Below, in pieces: positions 1 through 5,980 of a stretch of 9,123 nt of DNA. The stretch is from Allomuricauda sp. Lineage in GTDB: Bacteria; Bacteroidota; Bacteroidia; Flavobacteriales; Flavobacteriaceae. The stretch lies in contig JANQOD010000355.1 in assembly GCA_028289745.1 (NCBI GenBank), forward strand, positions 1 through 9,123, in the 5' to 3' direction. The notes beneath the pieces are model-generated. The model was not told the DNA's origin and did no database searches. It saw nothing but the letters and a program-made list of their open reading frames with translations. Every line of letters starts with the position of its first letter. Position 1 is the first letter of the stretch. A program made the position numbers and the translations under genes.

Positions 1-318
1 TTGAACAGAAAAGGCATGAAGGCAGCAACCTATGATGAAATGTTCAAGGTTCAAACGGTTATTCCCCAAGATGAAGGGGATGACGATTTTCGAGAAGGAT
101 GGGAATCTTATTTCGGGTTGGGCATTCATATGGAAAAGACCCCCTACGGCCCTACCTTCGGACATGGCGGCAATAATGGGGACTTTAAATGCGAATTCAA
201 AATGTATCCCGAGCAACGCTCAGGTTTTGTGGTCTTCACCAACAGTGATCAAGGCGATACCTTGCACAATGATTTGAACCACCTATTATTTACCGGAAAA
301 TTGGAGGAGTCGAACTAG
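1..318 (+). CDS. Serine beta-lactamase-family hydrolase, C-terminal fragment
   Basis: This is the last 105 codons of a larger gene whose beginning lies left of the window; the TTG at base 1 is most likely an internal leucine codon rather than a start. The fragment has the C-terminal pattern of the class C beta-lactamase / DD-peptidase-like serine hydrolase family: a segment ending in a helix that reads like the usual 'EEMFxxQ' end (residues 12-19), then a Gly-Leu-Gly-Ile strand (39-42), then a His-Gly-Gly motif (55-57) followed by Asn-Asn-Gly. In this fold HxG occupies the place of the KTG triad next to the active site, and the following strands (SGFVVFTNSDQG, 74-85) are typical. The catalytic SxxK and YxN motifs would be upstream and cannot be checked. 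Family members are often exported esterases or peptidases; the substrate cannot be predicted. The gene ends with TAG 24 bases before the end of the convergent histidine kinase gene. Confidence 0.82.
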   Translation: MNRKGMKAATYDEMFKVQTVIPQDEGDDDFREGWESYFGLGIHMEKTPYGPTFGHGGNNGDFKCEFKMYPEQRSGFVVFTNSDQGDTLHNDLNHLLFTGKLEESN

Positions 319-342
319 GGGGCATTGAGATTGGGCAAAAAC

Positions 343-1680
343 TTAAAAATCATCCTTCTCCATCAATTCCTTGATCTTGCGCTCTTCCCAGCGTTTGCCC
401 CAAAGGGGGTTGTAGCCAAAGGCTTCCATACCGTGCATGGTCAAACCAAAGCCCCAACCTATGGTCGGAAAAAAGGCCCAGAGGAAATCGGTAGTTCTGA
501 AGTTCAACCACCACAGAAAAGGAATCACGGCACAATAGGCGATCAAATTGCCATAAAATCCCTTGATGGCCTCTACTTTCTCCTTGGCTTTCAAGTAACG
601 CTTTTCCTCAATATGATCCTCTTGGGTCTCCATCACCGAAACCTGCTGTGACAGCATGGGCAACCGCACACTAAACACTCCTCCTGAATTGGAAATCTGC
701 ATTTCACGATCTGTCAAAATGGAATACCGCTGTCTAATGTTCTGCAGCCCTACCCCACTGCTCTTTTTTACCACCTGTTTTTCTTGAATATTGTTCCTGA
801 CCACCAACATACCGTTTTCTTCAAAAACCTTTAAATGAAGGGGTTTTGAAGTGGTGACCACATTGTGTTTCACTGCATTTTCCAACAACAATTGTAACGA
901 AAGTGGCACTATTTTGGCCTCGGAATCGGAAGCCTTTTCAGGTATCTCAAAATCAAGGCTGTCTTCAAAGCGCATCTTTAACAATCGCACATAGGTTCGG
1001 GCAAAGTTTAGTTCTTCATCCACAGAGACCAGATCTTTGTTCTTTTGCTCAAGTACATACCGATAGACTTTTGACAGAGAAGTGGTGAATTTTTGGGCTG
1101 CATTGGGGTCTTCTTCTATCAAACTGGTCAGTACGTTAAGGCTATTGAACAAAAAGTGGGGGTCTAACTGGTTTTTGAGGGCATCAAACCGGGCAGAGGC
1201 TGTTCTTGCGATAATCTTTTGTTCTTTGACACGGTTTTCTTGCTTGTACTTGATGTAAAAGAACGCGTAAAAGATTGCCGAGACAACTAGGGCCACTAGA
1301 AGGGAATAGTAGTAATATGACAGCTTTTCGTTTGAGATAAACTCATCAAAAGCCCGCTGATAAATGCCAACAAAAAGAATTGCCCTGGCAACGAAGATGG
1401 CCGCCAACGAAATCATCACATTGCCACTTATACATATGGCCAGGCGTTTAAAGCCATAGACGTTTCTGCCAAAACGCCTGAAATAGTATATGAAAAGGTA
1501 GGCATTGGCCATATAGATGATGATGGCGAAAATCATGTTTTCGTAGTATTCTTTCCACAAACGGGAAAGGCTTAAACCATCATCAAACTTTCCAGAAACA
1601 TAATAAATGCCCAGAAACACAATGAATATCGCCGTGCCTACAATAATTGATTTTGTAAGTTCTCTTAAGAATATTCGCAT
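343..1680 (-). CDS. LytS/YehU-type sensor histidine kinase with C-terminal 2TM domain
   Basis: A 445-residue membrane histidine kinase. Four hydrophobic segments (about residues 12-28, 48-68, 83-105 and 125-145) are followed by a linker and the His_kinase domain of the LytS/YehU family, with the phosphoacceptor in QLDPHFLFNSLN (171-182, H175). The ATP-binding part has an N-box LLLENAVKHN (264-273) and a glycine motif SGVGLQNIRQRY (308-319). A further region of about 85 residues then matches the 2TM domain: a charged KAKEKVEAIKGFYGN helix start (364-378), two membrane segments (374-393, 400-416) and the signature WGKRWEERKIKEL (427-439). 2TM domains often occur as separate small proteins near flavobacterial LytTR systems; here one is fused to the kinase. 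The ATG at 1680 lies 19 bases after the TPR gene, so the two are probably co-transcribed. No response regulator is adjacent; the partner may be the LytTR protein at 5246-5980 or one outside the window. The kinase assignment is firm, the signal unknown. Confidence 0.92.
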   Translation of the reverse strand: MRIFLRELTKSIIVGTAIFIVFLGIYYVSGKFDDGLSLSRLWKEYYENMIFAIIIYMANAYLFIYYFRRFGRNVYGFKRLAICISGNVMISLAAIFVARAILFVGIYQRAFDEFISNEKLSYYYYSLLVALVVSAIFYAFFYIKYKQENRVKEQKIIARTASARFDALKNQLDPHFLFNSLNVLTSLIEEDPNAAQKFTTSLSKVYRYVLEQKNKDLVSVDEELNFARTYVRLLKMRFEDSLDFEIPEKASDSEAKIVPLSLQLLLENAVKHNVVTTSKPLHLKVFEENGMLVVRNNIQEKQVVKKSSGVGLQNIRQRYSILTDREMQISNSGGVFSVRLPMLSQQVSVMETQEDHIEEKRYLKAKEKVEAIKGFYGNLIAYCAVIPFLWWLNFRTTDFLWAFFPTIGWGFGLTMHGMEAFGYNPLWGKRWEERKIKELMEKDDF

Positions 1681-1699
1681 GTCGTTTTATACTCGTTCA

Positions 1700-2323
1700 T
1701 CACTCACCACACTGTTCAAGTACGGCTTTGGCCCTGTTTTTTCCCCAAGAGGGATAATAGGGCGTATCGTTGCTAAAATTAGCGAAAAGTTGCAAAGCCT
1801 TTTCCACGTCTTTGCAATAGGGCGTGGTATCTTGCCCAAAAAAACGGGCTGAGCCCATATCCCATTCGGCTTTTGAAAAGACCACCCGCGGGTTAGCTGG
1901 GGCAAGTTCCAAGGCTTTTTGGTAAAGTTGGGCATTTTTTCCTGAAAGGGTCATTCCGTAAGTGGCGCCATCAAAAGCGATCCAAGCCGTGTTTATCATT
2001 GCCTCCATGACCAGAATTTCACCATTATCGGGAGATATACGCTTGGCAATATCGATAAACTCTTTCGCCTTTTCGAGTTGTTGGGTCAGTTTCTCCACAT
2101 CTTTTTCGCCAAAAGAAGCGGTTGTATTCACCAAGGCCACATAGTAATAGGGAAGCCAGTTGTTCTGCTCGGCCATGGCTATGCGCTCAAATAGGTTTGA
2201 GGCATCCAAATTTTTTTGTTCTGACCAGAGCTGAAATGCTTTTTCCATACCCTTTGTGTATTTGTCTTGGGCATTGCTAGCGATAGAGGTAAGAAATAGG
2301 GTCAAAATGATTAGCTTTTTCAT
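1700..2323 (-). CDS. Exported TPR-like protein in a TonB-receptor operon
   Basis: A 207-residue protein with a clear signal peptide: Lys-Lys at residues 2-3, a hydrophobic core at 4-15, and probable cleavage after SNAQ (16-19). There is no lipobox cysteine, so the mature protein is probably soluble in the periplasm. The rest looks entirely helical. TPR-like helix pairs are suggested by residues 24-52 (helices rich in Ala, Leu and Phe), 78-112 and 131-150, the last with the usual 'YxKALELAPxNPxV' spacing of a TPR repeat. Two cysteines near the C-terminus (170 and 205) could form a disulfide. I do not recognise a named family. Its place between a TonB-dependent receptor and a membrane kinase suggests a periplasmic adaptor or accessory protein for one of them, which is inference from position. 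Its start region closely resembles that of the receptor gene. Confidence 0.8.
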   Translation of the reverse strand: MKKLIILTLFLTSIASNAQDKYTKGMEKAFQLWSEQKNLDASNLFERIAMAEQNNWLPYYYVALVNTTASFGEKDVEKLTQQLEKAKEFIDIAKRISPDNGEILVMEAMINTAWIAFDGATYGMTLSGKNAQLYQKALELAPANPRVVFSKAEWDMGSARFFGQDTTPYCKDVEKALQLFANFSNDTPYYPSWGKNRAKAVLEQCGE

Positions 2324-2337
2324 GACTGTTCGTTTTT
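2316..2337 (-). promoter_or_regulatory. Start-codon leader shared with the TonB receptor gene
   Basis: Read on the minus strand, the bases around this ATG are AAAAACG-AA-CAGTCATG followed by AAAAA. The TonB receptor gene has the same sequence around its start (4583-4604), differing only at the two bases after the CG: 20 of 22 positions match. There is no Shine-Dalgarno sequence, as is normal for Bacteroidota, so an A-rich leader is expected, but the CG and CAGTC parts are not explained by A-richness alone. It may be a translation-initiation element or a site read by a common regulator. Confidence 0.4.
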
Positions 2338-2349
2338 ATTTATTTAGGG

Positions 2350-2381
2350 CAAATATGCTTGATATTACCACTTCTAGACAA
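2350..2381 (-). promoter_or_regulatory. Candidate Bacteroidota-type promoter for the TPR and kinase genes
   Basis: On the minus strand there is a TTG (2381-2379), 21 bases, then CATATTTG (2357-2350). This matches the Bacteroidota primary-sigma pattern TTG-N(about 19-23)-TAnnTTTG at all but one specified base of the -7 element. Transcription would begin near 2344, leaving a leader of about 20 bases before the ATG at 2323. It lies in the 104-base gap after the TonB receptor gene, so the TPR and kinase genes could be transcribed separately from the receptor as well as by read-through. Confidence 0.4.
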
Positions 2382-2427
2382 TATGACTTACCGAATTGTG
2401 ATTTTTAGCGGATGAATCGTTGCCGAC

Positions 2428-4590
2428 CTAAAGATTGTTCAACTGGTTACTTTTCTTATCGGCGCTAATGGTCCAGAAAAAACCCACAAAAAAGAAACTA
2501 TCAGCGGCTGGGCGTAACGCATGCCGTTCAAAAATGCCACTTGCATTGGGCGTGTTGGCATATCGGTAATTATTGATATTGTCAAAGCCGAGTACGTTGT
2601 TGACCGAGAAATACAATATTTTCTGTTGATCGATCAAATAGGCCCAATTGACGCTCAGATTGTTGAAGGGTTTCGTCTTCTCTGCAAAGAATTCTGGGGA
2701 GTTCGGATCGTTATATGGCCTACCCGACCCAAACAAATATGATAACCCTACCTGTGAACGGAGCTTATTCAACCAGTATTTGGTCACGACTGAAAAACTG
2801 TGTTCAGGGGCAAAATTGGGTGTTGCCGCCTCACGAAAGTTCTTGAAATCGCGTTCTGTGCCCAAATAGGAATAAGACACCCAATAATCTAAATTTTGAA
2901 TGCTTTTATTGTCTCGCCAAAATACATCGATTCCACCGGCATAGCCACTTCCTGAGTTGCTAAAAGTAGAATTGAACTGCGGCATTTCGGTGTCAAATTT
3001 GATCAGGTCATCGTAGTCTTTATAATAGGCCTCAGCCCGAAATGTCTTGCCCTCGCCCAAGAATTGATAATTTAAAATGTAATGTGAGGCCTTTTCTGAT
3101 CGCAATGATTGGTCATACCGCAAGATCGCCGTCAACGGATTTTGGTAAAAATCACCGTAGGCCAGAGAAAATTGGCCCTTTTTTCCTGTTTTGTAGGCCA
3201 AGGAAACGCGTGGCGACAAGGTGAAATCTTCAAAAACCGTGCTGTATTCGCTTCTAACGCCCAACTTCATGGCAAAATCATTACTGAAGAAAATGTCGCT
3301 CTCTACAAAAGTTGCCCATAATCTGTCATTATAGCCTGTATCAAAAGCAAAACCATCGGTAGACGTAAAAGTCTCTGAGTAATCCGTTACAAAGTACTCT
3401 GTGCCCACGGTCAAGTTAAGCCTACTGCTAAACGTCTTCTTGATTTTTGCCTTGAGATGTGAAGCTATTTCTTCGGTATCGATGGCATCTTCGATTATGC
3501 CCACTTTATTGGCATCCCATGAAAGGCTGGCCCCAGTGTTCAATGTCCATTCCTTATCGAAGAAATATCTGTAAGAGGCATTGAAGTACAGATTTTTATT
3601 GGTCAGTTGAAAACGAACAAAATCCTCAAAATTGATATCCTCTTGTGCGATATCCAAATGGGCAAGGTTAAAGCCTGTATAGCACTTGAACATGCCTTTT
3701 TCGCCTTTGCTTCTGAACACCGCTTCGCCCGCAATGGACTCATACGGACTGTTCCATTGCACACCTTGTGTTGAGGGTATCAAAGTCTCATAGGGAGCTA
3801 GATTGATATACTGAGTGTTCAGGCTAAGCGATTGGTCTCCCCAAATTTTGGTATGGCCTATCCCCGCACCTACAGACATGGCCGAAATATCGGTTTTCTC
3901 TTGGTCCGGCACATCAGTAGTGTTCAAAAGCAGCACACTGGAAAGCGCTTGGCCATATTCAGCAGAATAACCCCCGGTACTAAAGGTAATCCCTTTGAAA
4001 AGAAAGGGAGAGAAGCGGCCCCGTGTCGGAATATTGTTCGCCGTTGCATTAAACGGTTGGAAAACCCGAAGACCATCAATAAAAACCTGTGTCTCACCCG
4101 CATCACCACCCCTGACGAACAAACGGCCATCTTCATTGATGGTCGTGGTACCCGGAAGCGTTTGCAAGGCAGCAACAAAATCGCCCGCTGCCCCAGCAGT
4201 GGTGACAATATCCAACGGTTTGAGCACCGAGACCTTTGAGTTATCGCCCGCTTCAAAAGTGCCCGCAGTGAGCGTCACCCCTGTCAATGAGTTAATGGCC
4301 TCGACCAATTGAATCTGTAGATCGGTAAAATAAGAAACATCACCCACTTCGTAATGGGGTTCAAAAGAGAGCATTGAAATGACCAAGGTTTGGGTACCGG
4401 TTTCACCGGTCTCAAAACTAAAGTTGCCCCTTTCATCGGTAGAGGTGCCATCATAGGTGCCCTCTAAATAGACATTGGCCCCAACAATAGCCCTTTTTGA
4501 ACCATCGGTGACCGTACCCGAAACAGTGGTCTGGGCAAATAGGCAATGAAAAGAGAACAAGATAATCAGGTAAATCGGTTGGTTTTTCAT
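2428..4590 (-). CDS. TonB-dependent outer-membrane receptor with CarboxypepD_reg-like N-terminal domain
   Basis: A 720-residue outer-membrane receptor. Residues 1-20 are a signal peptide ending in LFAQ. Residues 22-95 form a carboxypeptidase-regulatory-like beta-sandwich (VSGTVTDG at 23-30; GANVYLEGT at 37-45; DERGNFSF at 52-59), the usual extension of Bacteroidota receptors. The plug follows (about 118-225), with RLFVRGGDAGETQVFIDGL (156-174) and GGYSAEYGQALSSV (206-219); the remainder is the 22-strand-type barrel with alternating aromatic strands. At 720 residues it is much shorter than SusC proteins (about 1,000) and no SusD gene is adjacent, so it is not a standard polysaccharide-utilisation pair. 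The ligand (siderophore, cofactor, peptide or other small molecule) cannot be told from sequence. After the last aromatic strand (about 700-708) a polar tail of 12 residues rich in Lys, Ser and Asn ends the protein. It heads a minus-strand cluster with the TPR protein and the LytS-type kinase and is divergent from the DoxX gene. Confidence 0.93.
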   Translation of the reverse strand: MKNQPIYLIILFSFHCLFAQTTVSGTVTDGSKRAIVGANVYLEGTYDGTSTDERGNFSFETGETGTQTLVISMLSFEPHYEVGDVSYFTDLQIQLVEAINSLTGVTLTAGTFEAGDNSKVSVLKPLDIVTTAGAAGDFVAALQTLPGTTTINEDGRLFVRGGDAGETQVFIDGLRVFQPFNATANNIPTRGRFSPFLFKGITFSTGGYSAEYGQALSSVLLLNTTDVPDQEKTDISAMSVGAGIGHTKIWGDQSLSLNTQYINLAPYETLIPSTQGVQWNSPYESIAGEAVFRSKGEKGMFKCYTGFNLAHLDIAQEDINFEDFVRFQLTNKNLYFNASYRYFFDKEWTLNTGASLSWDANKVGIIEDAIDTEEIASHLKAKIKKTFSSRLNLTVGTEYFVTDYSETFTSTDGFAFDTGYNDRLWATFVESDIFFSNDFAMKLGVRSEYSTVFEDFTLSPRVSLAYKTGKKGQFSLAYGDFYQNPLTAILRYDQSLRSEKASHYILNYQFLGEGKTFRAEAYYKDYDDLIKFDTEMPQFNSTFSNSGSGYAGGIDVFWRDNKSIQNLDYWVSYSYLGTERDFKNFREAATPNFAPEHSFSVVTKYWLNKLRSQVGLSYLFGSGRPYNDPNSPEFFAEKTKPFNNLSVNWAYLIDQQKILYFSVNNVLGFDNINNYRYANTPNASGIFERHALRPAADSFFFVGFFWTISADKKSNQLNNL

Positions 4591-4604
4591 GACTGCCCGT
4601 TTTT
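4583..4604 (-). promoter_or_regulatory. Start-codon leader shared with the TPR-like protein gene
   Basis: On the minus strand the start region reads AAAAACG-GG-CAGTCATG followed by AAAAA, matching the leader of the TPR-like gene at 2316-2337 in 20 of 22 bases. It fixes the receptor's start at this ATG, which is also the only one giving a normal signal peptide. Confidence 0.4.
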
Positions 4605-4751
4605 TGATTTGAAAAAAATTGATAGCCCAAAATTGTCATGATAAAATCTTGAGTGATAAAAAAAGATGCCGAAATGTTATATCTGGGGGATGGACTGTTA
4701 CTTACCCCATTTCACTACCTCTAGGGTAAAAATCAATACGATTTCTTTTAT
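4591..4751. promoter_or_regulatory. Divergent intergenic region between the TonB receptor and DoxX genes
   Basis: These 161 AT-rich bases must hold the promoters of both divergent genes. On the minus strand, CAATTTTG (4635-4628) resembles the -7 element TAnnTTTG with one mismatch, but no TTG lies at the right distance. On the plus strand, TATATCTG (4679-4686) is also one mismatch away, but the nearest TTG is 26 bases upstream, too far. I see no clear operator, Fur-like palindrome or terminator. Confidence 0.3.
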
Positions 4752-5222
4752 ATGTCATTAAAAATGAATACCTTAAAAAAGGTTCAATATTTTCAAATCA
4801 TGGGAAGAATAAAGCAGTGGAATAAATGGGCCAATGCCCATGCCTATTACCCCATAGATTTATTGAGAGTCGCGCTTGGGGTATTTCTCTTTATGAAAGG
4901 CGTAGATTTCATGTCGAATCCTGAGCAGATGAGGGCGCTCATGCAACCTTTTGGAAAAATACCGGGGAGCATGACTTTCCTTCATTATATCGCGCCCGCC
5001 CATTTCGTTGGGGGCTTTTTAATTGTCATCGGATTGCTCACCCGATGGGCCGTTGCGGTACAGATCCCTGTATTGATCGGAGCAGTTCTGACCAACTTTC
5101 TTGGTGAGATGAACACCTCAAATCTCATTATGGCCTTAGTTACCCTTTTGGTCTGTTGTTTTTTCTTTGTTTATGGTTCGGGCAAGCATTCAGCAGACTA
5201 TTATCTCAAAATGCAGCAATAA
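4752..5222 (+). CDS. DoxX-family integral membrane protein
   Basis: A small membrane protein of 156 residues with four hydrophobic segments (about 34-52, 76-97, 99-117 and 124-142). The pattern fits the DoxX family: an Arg in the first helix (PIDLLRVALGVFLFMKG, 34-50), a short amphipathic loop, then a Gly-Gly-rich second helix ending LIVIGLLTRWA (90-100), where Leu-Thr-Arg-Trp is characteristic, and a C-terminal helix pair. Family members are linked to quinone or redox functions in some bacteria, but most, including this one, have no assigned substrate. The start is uncertain: in-frame ATGs occur at 4752, 4764 and 4800, and the conserved part would also be complete from 4800 (residue 17), which has an A-rich leader. 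The gene is divergent from the TonB receptor and converges on the response regulator gene with a 23-base gap. Confidence 0.85.
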   Translation: MSLKMNTLKKVQYFQIMGRIKQWNKWANAHAYYPIDLLRVALGVFLFMKGVDFMSNPEQMRALMQPFGKIPGSMTFLHYIAPAHFVGGFLIVIGLLTRWAVAVQIPVLIGAVLTNFLGEMNTSNLIMALVTLLVCCFFFVYGSGKHSADYYLKMQQ

Positions 5223-5245
5223 CCAAAAGCATTCAATGTTTGTTT

Positions 5246-5980
5246 TTATATGGTGTGAAGCCTTGCCAATAGGTCCTCCTTAAACGATTTACTGACCGGA
5301 ATCGCTTTCTTGTCGATTTCAATATGATTGTCGCCCAGCACGTCTATACTTGAAATGTTTATGACATATGATCGGTGCACACGAACAAAATGTGTTTGGG
5401 AAAGTTCCTTTCCAATAGTTTTGAGCGTACCCACAACAAGATGGCGACCGTGGCTGGTCACAATGTTGCAATAATTTCTTTCAGCTTCGATGTAGAAAAT
5501 ATCTTTCAACATCAATTTGATCATCTTGCCCTTGTGGCGCACAAAAATGCGATCGTGCATCACCTGAAGGCTTGGCCCTGTTTTGCCATTGGTCTCAGCA
5601 CTATCTTTGATTTGTTCGACGGTCAATGCAATAGTGCGCTGAAGGTCAAGCTTGTTGAAGGGTTTGGAGATAAAAGCATAAGGATGCGTTTCCTTGGCTT
5701 TCAAAAATGTGGAATCATCGGTATTTGCCGTAAGATAAATAATCGGAATATTTTGGTTTTGCTGAATGGCCCTTGCCGTCTCAATACCGTTCAGGTGCCC
5801 CTTTAGATTGACATCCATCAAAATCAAATCTGGCGGATTGGCCTTGGCCGTTACAACTGCTTCTTCACCCCGTGATTGAATACCGATCACCTCGTATCCT
5901 AAATTTGATAACTGCAGCGAAATGTTTGCTGCAATGATCATATCATCTTCCACAATCAAAATACGTGTCTTTGGTTCCAT
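5246..5980 (-). CDS. LytTR-family response regulator (REC-LytTR)
   Basis: A 244-residue response regulator. The receiver domain (about 5-122) has the acidic pocket E11-D12-D13, phosphoacceptor D56 in LILMDVNLKG (52-61), the switch Thr84 and the conserved Lys106 in ISKPFNK. After a linker (125-138) comes a LytTR DNA-binding domain (about 139-240) with the typical DIFYIEAERNY strand (160-170) and FVRVHRSYVINI (198-209), which carries the Arg/His base-contacting region. It is therefore a cytoplasmic transcription regulator. Its ATG directly follows the TGA of the upstream sensor kinase (TGAATG), indicating translational coupling and a shared transcript, so that kinase is the likely phosphodonor. 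The receiver's 'NLKGxxNGIETA' wording is of the kind often seen with HisKA_2 kinases. LytTR proteins generally bind paired direct repeats; a candidate target region is the divergent intergenic region upstream of this operon. Confidence 0.93.
   Translation of the reverse strand: MEPKTRILIVEDDMIIAANISLQLSNLGYEVIGIQSRGEEAVVTAKANPPDLILMDVNLKGHLNGIETARAIQQNQNIPIIYLTANTDDSTFLKAKETHPYAFISKPFNKLDLQRTIALTVEQIKDSAETNGKTGPSLQVMHDRIFVRHKGKMIKLMLKDIFYIEAERNYCNIVTSHGRHLVVGTLKTIGKELSQTHFVRVHRSYVINISSIDVLGDNHIEIDKKAIPVSKSFKEDLLARLHTI

Noticed and set aside
319..342. Convergent gap between the hydrolase and the LytS-type kinase, expected to hold a terminator.
   Set aside because: No inverted repeat or T-run is visible in the 24 bases.
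3832..4312. Open frames on both strands within the TonB receptor gene, up to 135 codons.
   Set aside because: They lie wholly inside a well-supported receptor gene, have Arg/Pro-rich compositions typical of out-of-frame translation, and show no domain or leader.
4579..4611. Plus-strand TTG, 22 bases, TTGATTTG, resembling a promoter for the DoxX gene.
   Set aside because: It overlaps the start of the TonB receptor gene and lies about 140 bases upstream of the DoxX start; the -7 element has a mismatch at a key base.
4628..4635. CAATTTTG (minus strand) as a promoter -7 element for the TonB receptor.
   Set aside because: No TTG occurs 19-23 bases upstream, so only half the pattern is present in AT-rich DNA.
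5227..5247. Possible terminator between the DoxX and response regulator genes (6-bp stem AAGCAT/ATGTTT, 3-base loop, then GTTTTT).
   Set aside because: The stem is AT-rich, includes a G-T pair and would be very weak; the T-run overlaps the end of the opposite gene. Not enough to call.
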